The notes below the pieces were generated by a model, which searched no databases, was not told the origin of the DNA, and saw nothing but the letters and a program-made list of their open reading frames with translations. This document shows positions 1 to 9,010 of a stretch of 19,867 nt of DNA, one piece after another. The DNA lies in the NCBI GenBank assembly GCA_015501595.1, contig JADNRX010000859.1, forward strand, positions 1 through 19,867, read 5' to 3'. Each line of letters begins with the position of its first letter. The first letter of the stretch is position 1. This DNA is from Hymenopellis radicata (lineage: Eukaryota; Basidiomycota; Agaricomycetes; Agaricales; Physalacriaceae). A program made the translations under genes and the position numbers.

Positions 1-398
1 TGACCGTGCTATAGCAAGGGCAGAGTGAGCATACATCAGAATGCCAAAGTATCATTACACACCGTGGAAGACGAGTGCCAGTATCACCCGAGATGTTCTC
101 CTGAACAACTCTTGGTCCTCTGTTACTGAGCGGATCGTTGGCCATCTGATCGAGAACCATTTGTCGTTGAGTATCCTCTGGGATGGCCTTGGCAGCTTGA
201 CGTGGACAAGAATACCAATTGCTTGCGCCGCTCTGGATACTCTTCGCGCTGAATTGATGATGATATAAGAATCAGAACGCAGAATGCAATGGTATAAATG
301 TACCTGATAATGATGCTGTGGTCCCTCTGCAATCGTCTAGAAATCTCTTGGTTGCTGGTGATATTGCGCGTCTGATATTCACGGATGGCGGCTATCAC
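1..398 (-). pseudogene. Transposon-type integrase-core protein, N-terminal fragment (runs off left edge)
   Basis: Three minus-strand exons join in frame: about 398-304, 248-63 and 8-1. The introns are 303-249 (donor GTACAT, acceptor TTCAG) and 62-9 (donor GTGTGT, acceptor ATAG). The product contains EYQTRNITSNQEISRRLQRD and, later, AIPEDTQRQMVLDQMANDPL followed by NRGPRVVQENI. This resembles, from memory, the N-terminal DNA-binding part that precedes the DDE integrase-core domain in transposon-derived proteins common in agaricomycetes. The catalytic domain would lie beyond position 1. In the frame of the first exon a TGA lies two codons upstream of the GTG at 398, and no ATG is visible, so the 5' end is unresolved or broken. 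It could be a live element cut by the window edge or a decayed copy. The family assignment was not checked by search. Confidence 0.5.
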
Positions 399-1413
399 CT
401 CTCATCGTCCGGCGGCGCTGGAAGATGTGAATCAATTCAGCTTAGAAGATGAGTTGACGAGAGCACACATACGACAATGAGAGTGCTGGTTGCGCCAGTA
501 GGATTGCGTACAACAGGCAGTATGAAGATGAGGAATGAGGAAGGCGCCAACTTTCCCTCCAGTACTTATACCCACAGAACATGGGGACGGATAGATGCGG
601 GCGGACTAACACGGAGCAACGGATAGACGCGGACAACATACGGAGCGCCCAGGATCCAAGCAATGTGGCAAAGGCATGTTCAAGTGCCAGTAACAACGTG
701 TATTATGAGTTCAGCTATAAACAATAGTAGGAAGGAATAGATTGCTCAATGCATAGAATGCTATTATATACATGATGGTCAGCAGGCGCGCAGTGATGCG
801 GTGGCGGGCGGGCGGCGGCAGCGACGGCGACGATGATGGTGGTGGCGCGGAGATGAAGGCGGAGATGGTGGACATAACGGGTGCGACGTCACAGGGAAAG
901 GCACCGAAGGCCCGGCCCCCGGCATACTGAAACGGTTTCCAAAAAAATCAATCCTGTCCCTTCCTGTGCACGCTAACCGGGGCAAATACAAGCCGGAGAA
1001 GGTTAGAAGAGAGTTGATTGACAGTGCGTCGACTCTGTGTGTGGGGAAAGGTTCCCTTGGGCCCCGACATGACGAGGTCAGCTGCGATGGGCTTTGAAGA
1101 CTTGGGTTGCGACGCGATGATGGTAACGGAAAGAGAAGTCGTTATCACATCACATGTCCATTTGAAGACCACGATTTGGTTTCCCCCTCCAAACCCTAGT
1201 GTGGCGTCTCCCGCGGAAACCGTCTCGTCTCCCCTCAGCCCCAAAACCAGCGGTACCGGCTCTTTCTCTCATCACGCGTCGTCACTAGCTTGGCGGCTGG
1301 TTTTTACGCCACAAGACTTGGAAATGGGGTTTCCCAAATAGTATCTTCCGTTGAAAACGAAAATAGATAAGTATTATACGGAGTCCAGACTCTCTGCCTC
1401 CATCAAGCCTCCT
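399..1413. other. Stretch with no supported gene
   Basis: Both strands hold only short open frames without a recognisable domain or splice pattern. There is a small direct duplication at 587-644 (ACGGATAGATGCGG at 587 and ACGGATAGACGCGG at 619, offset 32 bp). A purine- and GGC-rich tract lies at about 800-870. The right end is the 3' flank of the minus-strand BAR-SH3 gene. I see no confident polyadenylation signal. Confidence 0.5.
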
Positions 1414-2743
1414 TTACGTGTCTTGGACATAGTTGCCTGATTCAACGAATCAGTCTCCATCAGCATAGCTTTGAATTAAGAAGGTACATACCAGGGAACA
1501 CTCCTTGCTGCCCATTCAGCCTTCCTGTCCACCAATCCTCCGCGCTCGCAGTACGCTCTACAATCTCTATTCTATCACCCGTGTTGAAAGATAGATCGCC
1601 ATCAGCCTGCGCTGCAAAGTCGTATAACGCAACAACATATTGGACCGCAGGCTTCGGCTTGGGTTTCAGTGGCGGAGGAGGTGGAGGGGCTCGTTTGGTC
1701 GCAGCAGCTGTTGCCGCGGGTGTGTAAGGTGGAGGAGGCGCAGCAGCAGCTCCAGGTGGTGGTGGTGGCGCTTTCTTCACAAAGGAAGACGCGGTAGATG
1801 CCGTACGTGACATCGGAGGAGTAGTTTTCGATGCCGTGGTGGCTGTGGTGGCGGATCGACCCAATGCAGCACCACCGCCATTCGCGCGATTCTGTTGCAC
1901 CAATTTTGCTGTTGAGGACGTGAGAATTATGTCGCTACGCCGCGTGGAAAATAGGACCCACAAACAGATATGATCCTCTTCGTGATATTGAGTTCTTCGA
2001 TCCGACTCCAGGCATCTGTACGTGCATTCTCATACTCTTCACCGATTTGGCTTCCTGGAATACTGGCGATATCATATTTGGCTTCCTCGGCAAATCCGTT
2101 CATCTTCTCCAGGATGATATAGAAGATGTTGAGCCTTGGTCGCTGTGAGGAGGTTTGTTGGCCAAAAAGGACGGAACCAAACGTACTGCATGTAGAAGAA
2201 GGAATGGAAGAGGGGATCGATGAATTGAGTCGAGAGGGTCATGAACCGAGGGAGATCGTTCTTCAACGCGGTATTGATATAATCATATTCGTTGGTCGCC
2301 AGTTCAAAGTCTTGCTCCAGCTGGATGGAATGAGCGACAGGGACGGAGACGCGGAAGATCATACCTTGAACAGATTCTTCTCATCACTCAGGGACTTTTC
2401 CTTCTTGTCTCTCAGCTTCGTCAAGGATTGGTTGAAGCGGTCGTAATCCGTCAACTGTTATATGTTCAGTCTCAAATGGCACACGATTCGATTAGACACG
2501 CACCTTGTGTTCTCGTTTGGTGATACTCTTACTAATCATCTTCAGTATAGTCTGCAGCTCCTTGGTGCGACCCATGATTCGGCTCTCAATGAGAGCCAAC
2601 TCGGGCCCGACACTAGCGCGGAGTTCGTCCATGGCGTTCTGGTACTTGTCCATGCTGTGAATGGTGTGCGACGTTACCCGACAGTCGTACTCTCCCGCGA
2701 TAGGCCGTAGCCAGCCCCGTGCGTAGTTCCTCACAGGTAGCAC
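1414..2743 (-). CDS. hob1: BAR-SH3 adaptor protein of the Rvs167/Hob1 family, N-terminus missing
   Basis: Six minus-strand exons: 2743(or further)-2504, 2454-2365, 2320-2187, 2134-1962, 1908-1492 and 1436-1414. The introns are 44-55 bp with GTGCGT, GTATGA, GTACGT, GTGGGT and GTATGT donors, and every junction keeps frame. From 2743 the product is about 358 aa. It has most of a BAR domain (PIAGEYD at about 14-20, [34 protein letters not shown]), an Ala/Thr/Ser linker with polyproline runs (about 214-300) and an SH3 domain at about 304-356. The SH3 shows ALYDF, the DWW tryptophans and GVFPGNYV. The stop is TAA at 1416-1414. Family members bind curved membranes and recruit actin and endocytic factors at cortical patches; yeast Rvs167 and fission-yeast Hob1 are longer, at about 470-480 aa. 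The first BAR helix normally upstream of PIAGEYD is not found. Instead the frame stays open into repeats up to a TGA near 2897, and no convincing start codon is present. The gene may be 5'-truncated, or its first exon may lie far upstream. Confidence 0.85.
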
Positions 2744-2844
2744 TCTTGGGTGCGTTGCCTCTCCTTTGGGGAAGACGTCTCGCGGCTCACATCCCTTCTT
2801 CGAGGGCTCAGGTCTTGCGTGGAGAGCGTCTCCTCTTACTGTCG

Positions 2845-3176
2845 GATGGAGTGCGTCTCCTTCCTCGTGGTGGGAGCGTTCTCGTCAGGACCTCTTCTCA
2901 TTGCCGGCTTCTTCTCACTGGCGGCGTCTTCGAGCCTCTTCAGGTGTCAGGTGCCTTGTGCTTCTTCTTGCTTGCGGAGGGGCGAGTCCTCATCTGCGTA
3001 GGCGGGAGATGACGCTCTTCGGGTGCGTCTCCTCCCTTGCGGTGGGAGGGTTCCCGTCGGGTCTTCTTCCCACTGGCGGGGTGGTGCCGCGTCTTCCTCC
3101 CTCGCCAACTCTTCAGCTGAGGGCGTGTTGATCTTCTTGTCCGCGGAAGGGCGAGTCTTCGTAGGCGGGAGAGTTG
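2845..3176. repeat. Two-copy degenerate direct repeat, about 170 bp per unit
   Basis: GTGCGTCTCC at 2851 recurs at 3023 as GTGCGTCT, followed in both copies by a related CTT/GCGGTGGGAG stretch. GCGAGTC at 2982 recurs at 3151, and GTAGGCGGGA at 2998 recurs at 3161. The offsets are 163-172 bp, so the copies have small indels. On the minus strand each copy encodes a similar peptide (SPAYEDSPFRGQED and SPAYADEDSPLRKQEE), but in different frames. The repeat abuts the broken 5' end of the BAR-SH3 gene. Confidence 0.6.
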
Positions 3177-3270
3177 TTCGGCAAAGAGGTTTGTGATTGG
3201 ACCTGTCAACGAGTCGTCAGTAGGGAGTTGAATGAGGTGAGGTGCCCCTTACCAGGCGGTACCCATACAT
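3113..3270 (-). CDS. Possible small two-exon gene or gag-like 5' end, decayed
   Basis: A minus-strand ATG at 3270 opens a six-codon exon (3270-3253). A 50-bp intron follows (3252-3203, donor GTAAGG, acceptor TTGACAG), then a second exon (3202-3113) ending in TGA. The predicted product is only about 35 aa and contains SPAYEDSPFRGQED. A related peptide recurs about 170 bp downstream in another frame, which suggests a longer repetitive, charged protein broken by a frameshift. A TATA-like element lies about 45 bp upstream of the ATG. The arrangement would suit the 5' end of a retroelement gag gene, but no reverse transcriptase, integrase or terminal repeat was found nearby. Function is unknown and the call is weak. 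Confidence 0.25.
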
Positions 3271-3312
3271 GAGACGAGTGTATATGTAGAGGTAAGTAGT
3301 AAGTAATGTCAT

Positions 3313-3322
3313 GTATATAAAT
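3313..3322 (-). promoter_or_regulatory. TATA-like element
   Basis: On the minus strand this reads TTATATACAT, about 45 bp upstream of the ATG at 3270. It could drive the small exon pair 3270-3113. Only position and composition support it. Confidence 0.3.
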
Positions 3323-6300
3323 GCCATCTCGCGGGGTAGTACTAGGTCCGAGAGTTGCTACTCTACGAGACGGGAGATATCCTCAGTCGCGAAGACGGCT
3401 GCCCATATCAGGTCTTGTGACGCGAGCCAAGTCTAGCCGGGCGATAGTATTCGCTAATAAGGTAAGTAAGGGCTCACATACGTTACTGAAACAAGACTTA
3501 CGCTTCAACTCGTGTACGAGGTACGCTACTCCCTCCTATAGCGACCATAAACAGAAGCCTGAAGAAAACACTCAGGTAAGAAGGCAAATGAAAAAAGAAG
3601 GAAATATTGGCTTACTGACAGCAGCGCCGCCGAAACCGTTGATCATAGGGGTATAGATACGCTCTGAAAGCGACAGAGCGACCGAATGACATGCTGCCGT
3701 ACATCGTAACACTTTTCCAGCGTAACCAGTGTCGTCGCCTATGTGATAACACTGTTAACCTCAACATCAGTTCAAAATCGAGGAAAACTTACTGACAAAA
3801 TCCGGGCAGCGTTTACCTAGAGAGATCACACGTTAGCATGGTTAAATGTCAGCCAAGAGACGTCCAACATACCAGTCAAGGGTAAAGCAGACCGCCGGGA
3901 CCACGCTTCTACGCCATCCTGTGCGAGTAAGAACGTGTCTCGACATACAAGCAATCAGCCGGCGCAGAGCCAACCTGTCGTTCACCCGGCGCAGAGCCAA
4001 ATGACGAGTCCGAAGTGTTGAAATGTCCATTTGGGTTGGATCCAATTATCGAACCCCGCCCTTGAGATCTTGAGATGACAACGGTGAACAAAACACCTGA
4101 TGAGCAAGGTCAGTACCGCGACATGAGCACGAGTAATCGTCGCTTGCCGTTGCCGTGCCGTGACGGCGACGGGGCGGTGTCCGCGGCGCCAACAAAGTCG
4201 CGTGCTCAACAGTGTATTCGTCCGTAAGGATGTCATCCTCAGCGAGTCACAGGCGCGCTGGTAAAGATGGCGCTGTCATGTCGTGGTCCTCGGACTTGGT
4301 CAGTCGACTGTCCACCGATGTAGTACTTGAGGCCTAAAGACGAGAAGGGTTAAGTCAAAGGCGCGCGAGGTGGGGAAAGAAGACGCACATCACGCCCTAT
4401 CCAATGAACCTTTTGAAGCCTTCAATAAATCCATTTCACAATGATGTTCGGCGAGTCGGTCAGTAGGTTTCCTAAGGGTACGTAAGTTCTTCAGTCAATT
4501 CACAAGATAAAAGTCAAGAGACAGCTTACCGCGAATGTGGCATGTCTGACGCAGTCTGGCGTTAGGGCGAAAGGCGCAATCCGTGATGATGGCGGGAGAG
4601 TCGGCGCGTAGTCGTTAGTGTCGCAAGAGACGTTGTAACGCGGCTTGCTGAAAACGACAGGAACCTAGAGGAAAGTAAGCAGACGGCGATAAACTGGGCG
4701 ACGACGACGACGTACGAGTCAATGCCGTCCCCATGGCCGCCGAAAAGAGTCTACCCTTAGGGCATTTGCGTGGTACGCTATCTTGCGGCCAAGGTGAAAG
4801 TCGGCGACGAATTGATGGTCATGGCGGGAGTAGTCGGCTCCTGAAGGTAAAAAGACGCGTCTGCAGCAACTATGAGCCAAGTCAAGCGAGAGAAAAAGCA
4901 GGTCTAATGACCTTGAACGTAAAAAGTTGTCAGTCTGCTCAATGGTGAGTAGGCAACAAATGCGCGAACAACGACAACGTACTAGGCTATCCCGTACTCC
5001 GCATTCGCTGAACCCGCTCTGGGCGCCGTGAGACCCAGCCGCCAACGCGAAGGAGAGGTCGCAGACCAGCGCAGCGAGAAACTATAAAGGTCGTAAACTT
5101 TAACCGCGACGACGAGAGCAGACAAGAAAACACTGACCATGGCGCTGAACGGTGGTGAAACGGGCGTCGAAGGCAGGTATCCTGAAGGGAGGAAAGAGTC
5201 AACAAGGTGGTATGATGGTGGGAGGAAGGAACCCACGCTGTGACAATCAACGCGGTCACGCTTATGAGCGCGTCGGGAACTCGATGGCGATGGCGGCGCC
5301 GACGACGAGAGCGAGTCCAAGCGTCGATGAGTGAGCAGGAAAACGATGTATAGAAGAGAATAGAGATGAGAGAGAGAATAAGAAATGAGGAAGGAAAGGA
5401 AGGTGAGGATGATGGATTTCGTGAATTCCTCTCGCCTTTTATTGCGTTTCCCGGCTCTAACACTCCGTAAGAGACGTAAACATCTTCGGGTAATCTTGAG
5501 CCGCGACGTTCGGATGACTGATGGGGCCAGAACTTTCGGAAGTTGTAAGGAATTATTGTGCCGCCACGCGGCCCCGTTTCTAACGTCCTACGCGAATTGA
5601 GCTCCGTGATACCAGAGTTACGTTCGAAATAGCTCACGAATAAGTAGAGAATTGTGACTGTGAAAGTTGTAAGTACCCAGAGAAAGCAGACCTTGCAAAA
5701 CCAGACAGACTTACCTTCTACTCGTTAATGAACCATATTCACTTTCCCTTCGCATTCGGGCAGAGCGCGGGCTTCCATCTCCATGGAGCGGTTTCAAGGA
5801 GAGGACCCTGAGCATTCTGATGGAACATAAATCAAGCCGTTTGAAAAACGGAGAACTTGGAAAACCTACAGATCTGTGTTATGAAGCGGACATGCACACC
5901 GCTTCGCGATGCGAATTCCACGGTTCTGAACACGGAGGAAGGCGAATATTACGTTCTGATCCAATATCACCTGAGTCAGCGTGAAACTGAAGCGATTGAA
6001 AGGGGGAAATGGCACGAACCTTTTCCGTAGCACGTTGAATTCGGGATTATTGTCGCATTCATTTACTTTGTGGGCAAAATGGCAATGGAACATGGCATAA
6101 ATAAAGTTTATATAGATGCCGCAGACATTAGATTGAGGGGACTCGACCGGGAAACCTGTTTTCAGCAAAAGTGTTTGAGCGACGGAGGAGGACGACCAGG
6201 TGTGTCGTCACTACCCCACATCCGAGAGCGTGCAGATAAGATTATCGAGGCCCAGACGCGTCATAGGGTCCCGGAAATCCTCGTGCTATCGATGTGCAGG

Positions 6301-6440
6301 GTCCTGGACCCCTCGCTGGGGCGTTGACGCGAAAAGTAGCAATAAAAACGCGTCCAGTCGCCCAAGAAGCGTCGGATATTGTATTAGGTAAGCTCTAGAG
6401 CAATATCCAAGTAAATTCAAGTTGTCGAGAGTCGCCAGAG
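3323..6440. other. Gene-poor stretch, probable mobile-element debris
   Basis: No open frame here resembles a known domain. The longest is a minus-strand frame at 4987-5637 (216 codons), rich in Ser, Arg and His with no domain. Within it the minus strand has a TATA-like CAATAAAAGGCG (5444-5433) followed by a long pyrimidine-rich run (about 5420-5340), a layout seen in fungal promoters and in LTRs. I could not find paired terminal repeats, target-site duplications or a polymerase gene, so an LTR retroelement is only a guess. Confidence 0.35.
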
Positions 6441-6444
6441 AGCA

Positions 6445-6752
6445 TGGGACAAGGGGACGCGTTGGTGTAAGCGGTTGAAGCATCGGACTCGATGTGGTTC
6501 GAGTTCAAGTGCTGCCGATCACTTGGGGTGATCTGATCTACCTAGACACCTTCCAACTCGACATTTCCCCGTCAATTCCGAGACGCTAGGACGTCTAGAA
6601 CGATGGTGCAAGTCTGTTCTCCCGCTGTGCGTGCGGAGAGAATATCCTGTGTTCAACACGGGATATTCATCTTGGCGACACCGCGAGCATCATCCTCAGG
6701 GTTCATAACACCGAACCTATGGGCTTCTGGGCTCCCCTGGTAAGCAGTTTTT
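6445..6752 (+). ncRNA. tRNA-like element with Pol III-type signals (possible tRNA-derived SINE)
   Basis: An A-box-like sequence TGGTGTAAGCGG starts at 6463. A B-box-like GGTTCGAGTTC starts at 6496, which is 33 bp downstream. Between them CATCG and CGATG (6481-6494) form a short stem. No acceptor stem can be formed, so this is not a functional tRNA. Three hairpins follow: GATCAC/GTGATC (6517-6533), a bulged CTCC-GC/GC-GGAG stem (about 6619-6640) and a 12-bp stem with one G-T pair and a TTCAA loop (6640-6668). A T5 run at 6748-6752 could terminate Pol III. The head resembles Ser/Leu tRNAs in the D-arm region. It could be a SINE, a tRNA pseudogene with a structured tail, or chance. Confidence 0.4.
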
Positions 6753-7416
6753 GAGAAGTTCGCATTTGAGGTTTCGGGCAAACCAACTTTGCCGTTAACG
6801 TTGACATGTGGTCTAACGGCAAGTCCGCGTTTCTCTCCGAGTTTGACTATTTACCATCTTCGAGTAGGAACTCATACTGTACTCTGGACAGTATTCTAAG
6901 CTTTCTCAGACTGTTTAGGGAATCTCACAATATATATTTTGTTACCAGCTCTAGGCGTGGGATGGTAAGTACTTCGCTGACATTCAAGTTCACGCTCGGG
7001 AAATAGAAATAACAGTGGTATTCATTCACGGCGTAATATACGACAAGATCTCTATAACGACATTGATTCTACAGGAATGGACTAGCCAAAGAAGGCGCTA
7101 CGCCACCAGAACGCTCTAGCCTCCCGAACTAGGGAAATACAACTCCCCAGATCAACAAATAGCAGGGAAAGACGTATGCGCTGTTGATACAAGCTAGCAT
7201 TAACGCCGGAAACTGATCGACCAAATTAGAAGGTACGAACCTTACGCCGCCAAATTCAACGATCCTGGGTTCCGTGTGAGTCAAAATTCACGGCGACCAA
7301 GTCCATATAGTATCAGTCGTCGTTTTCGTCGAGCGTATCGGCATCTTCGTAGCCGTGCCAAGTCGTACGCGAAGCAGTCCAACTGTGGCGCAATTCTCAG
7401 CGGAAGTCCTTAAACT
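6753..7416. other. Stretch with no supported gene
   Basis: Only short open frames are present, none with a recognisable domain, splice pattern or repeat. Nothing else was seen. Confidence 0.45.
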
Positions 7417-7477
7417 GGCAGCAGTGAGAAGCCCGCAACGCGGGCGCAGCGGCGTTCAGCCGCTGCTCACTGCTGCC
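7417..7477. repeat. Three-arm palindrome (cruciform-capable)
   Basis: The outer arms GGCAGCAGTGAG (7417-7428) and CTCACTGCTGCC (7466-7477) are perfect 12-bp reverse complements. Between them lie two perfect hairpins: GCCCGC-AAC-GCGGGC (7431-7445) and CAGCGGC-GTTCA-GCCGCTG (7447-7465). Only AA (7429-7430) and G (7446) are unpaired at the junction. In all, 25 perfect base pairs sit in 61 nt. Confidence 0.9.
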
Positions 7478-7709
7478 GTTATTGCGGCCCAAAACATGAA
7501 CCTTTAGCCTAGCCGTTAGTACAGGAACTCGGGGATAGGGTGATAACGTACCCAATCAAGTTCACCGCCAAGTGTCCAAATTGGGTCAATAAATCCGAAC
7601 GAAGGCAGATCCAGATCGCAATCAAAGGCGTCATTTACCCGAGAGAGTGTAAGCCTGAGCTGGCGGTGTTGGTCTCGTGTTGAATTAGTGGTGCGGAAGA
7701 CGTTCCCGT

Positions 7710-9010
7710 GGAAGAACATGAGGCGGCAGCGCAGCTACCGCGAGAGTGAGTCCCTGAGATAACCTGTAAGAGAGGAAGGGACAACTAGAAGGAGGTACGT
7801 ACCAACTCGTGTAGAACATTCAAAAACGGACCTAGAGTCAAAGCTGTCAGGTTTTTAAACCCAAAATAACGCGAATCAAACGTGCCAAATTTCTCAAAAC
7901 TCAAGCCTCTCCGGCGAGGAGAACAGACGCCGCCAAGATATCGCGTTCTCGAGTTCCCCAACTGGAGCCTGAAGGTGGCGCGAAGGCGAGTCTGGAAGGC
8001 CGCGAAGCGGCCGACGAGTTTCCCTGGATCAATCAGGTCGAGAAACAGAGCATAATGACACCGAAATGAGGCAAATCTGATGAAAAAAATATCAGATTTG
8101 AATCTGAAATAAAGCCAGAATACCCACCAATTCCCCGAACCCAAAAGCCGGGCCGGCGAGGCCAACGTCGCTGAAGGACTTCACTATCCCGTCTCTGAAA
8201 GCAACCCGGTCGAAGTCGTTCAATTGAGTGTCGGGGAGGCGGCGCAGCTGCCTCTCTGTTCCCGAAGCGATCAAGTAGCATTTAAAGCAGAAACTAATGA
8301 AAAGGGTCAGAAATCAAAGTCAAGAATCAAGCTGAAATACGCACTTTTTCGCAGAAAAAAAGCCTGGCCGGCGAGGCCACCCCACGCTGGTAGGACAACA
8401 TGATCCCGTGTGTCCAGAAGCGAACCTGTCCAACAAAGTCACTAGTCGCGTGTCGGGGAGGCGGCGCAGCCGCCTCTCCGTTTCCCAAGGTTAGTACTCG
8501 AAGCAAAATCAAAACAGAAACGTAGAAATGTCGATCTGAGATCAGATCAAAGGGTCAGAAATTGAAGTGGAAGATAACTTGAAATACTTACACACTTTTT
8601 GCCCAAGAAAGAAGCCGGTCCGGCGAGGACGCTCCACGCTGCTCGCGTTTCAATATCTCGTTCATGGGCGGATGGAGTTGCTATTCCGCCCGTTCAACGA
8701 AGGGATTGTGGCTCCGTGCGGCGGCAACAGTCGTCGATGTCGTCCTTGTGATCCTTTCAAGAAACATGAGAACGTCAAACTCACCGATAGTACTCGAATG
8801 ACGGCCAACCATCCTTCAAAATGTACTGAGAACCACCTTCAAAAAAGGCAAGAAATGCGCACCTTTCTGCGAAACCAAAAGCCTCTGCGGCGAGCAGAAC
8901 CACGGCGCCCAATGTTCAAATGCGCGGACTTTGTCCAAGTCGCGCGTAATTCATCCTGGAGTCGGAAATGTGATTCGACGAAGAAATGCTGCGTCGTCCC
9001 TGTGGAGAAT
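7710..9010. repeat. Degenerate tandem array, about 215-270 bp per unit, each with a GC hairpin
   Basis: The marker CCGGCGAG recurs at 7911, 8153, 8368 and 8620, with a variant GCGGCGAGC at 8887 (spacings 242, 215, 252 and 267). GC-rich hairpins recur with similar spacing: 7723-7741 (GCGGCAGC-GCA-GCTACCGC, one mismatch), 7998-8012 (GGCCGC-GAA-GCGGCC), 8236-8254 (GAGGCGGC-GCA-GCTGCCTC) and 8454-8480 (core GAGGCGGC-GCA-GCCGCCTC, 12 bp with one G-T pair). AAGGGTCAGAAAT recurs at 8550, 248 bp after a matching stretch at 8302. Minus-strand stretches between the hairpins resemble short introns, but the reading frames differ between units, so I do not call exons. Confidence 0.7.

Noticed and set aside
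948..1341. Overlapping open frames on both strands near 1 kb
   Set aside because: Neither has a recognisable domain, start context or splice partner; overlap on both strands fits chance in GC-rich DNA.
5601..5614. Minus-strand TGGTATCACGGAGC as a retrotransposon primer-binding site
   Set aside because: It resembles an initiator-Met tRNA complement but contains extra bases, is not preceded by a CA terminus, and no matching LTR pair was found.
4987..5637. 216-codon open frame on the minus strand as a gene
   Set aside because: Composition is low-complexity (Ser, Arg and His runs), no domain or splice pattern was seen, and it overlaps a TATA-like and pyrimidine-rich tract typical of a promoter rather than coding sequence.
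6445..6520. Functional tRNA gene
   Set aside because: A-box- and B-box-like motifs are present but no acceptor stem can be formed, the T-stem has a mismatch, and the anticodon region gives a four-base loop.
7785..8165. 126-codon minus-strand open frame as a coding exon
   Set aside because: It lies inside the tandem array; the same DNA segment in the next unit uses a different frame, so protein coding is not conserved.
7710..9010. CRISPR array
   Set aside because: Units are over 200 bp, degenerate and lack short identical repeats with uniform spacers; the sequence is also clearly eukaryotic.
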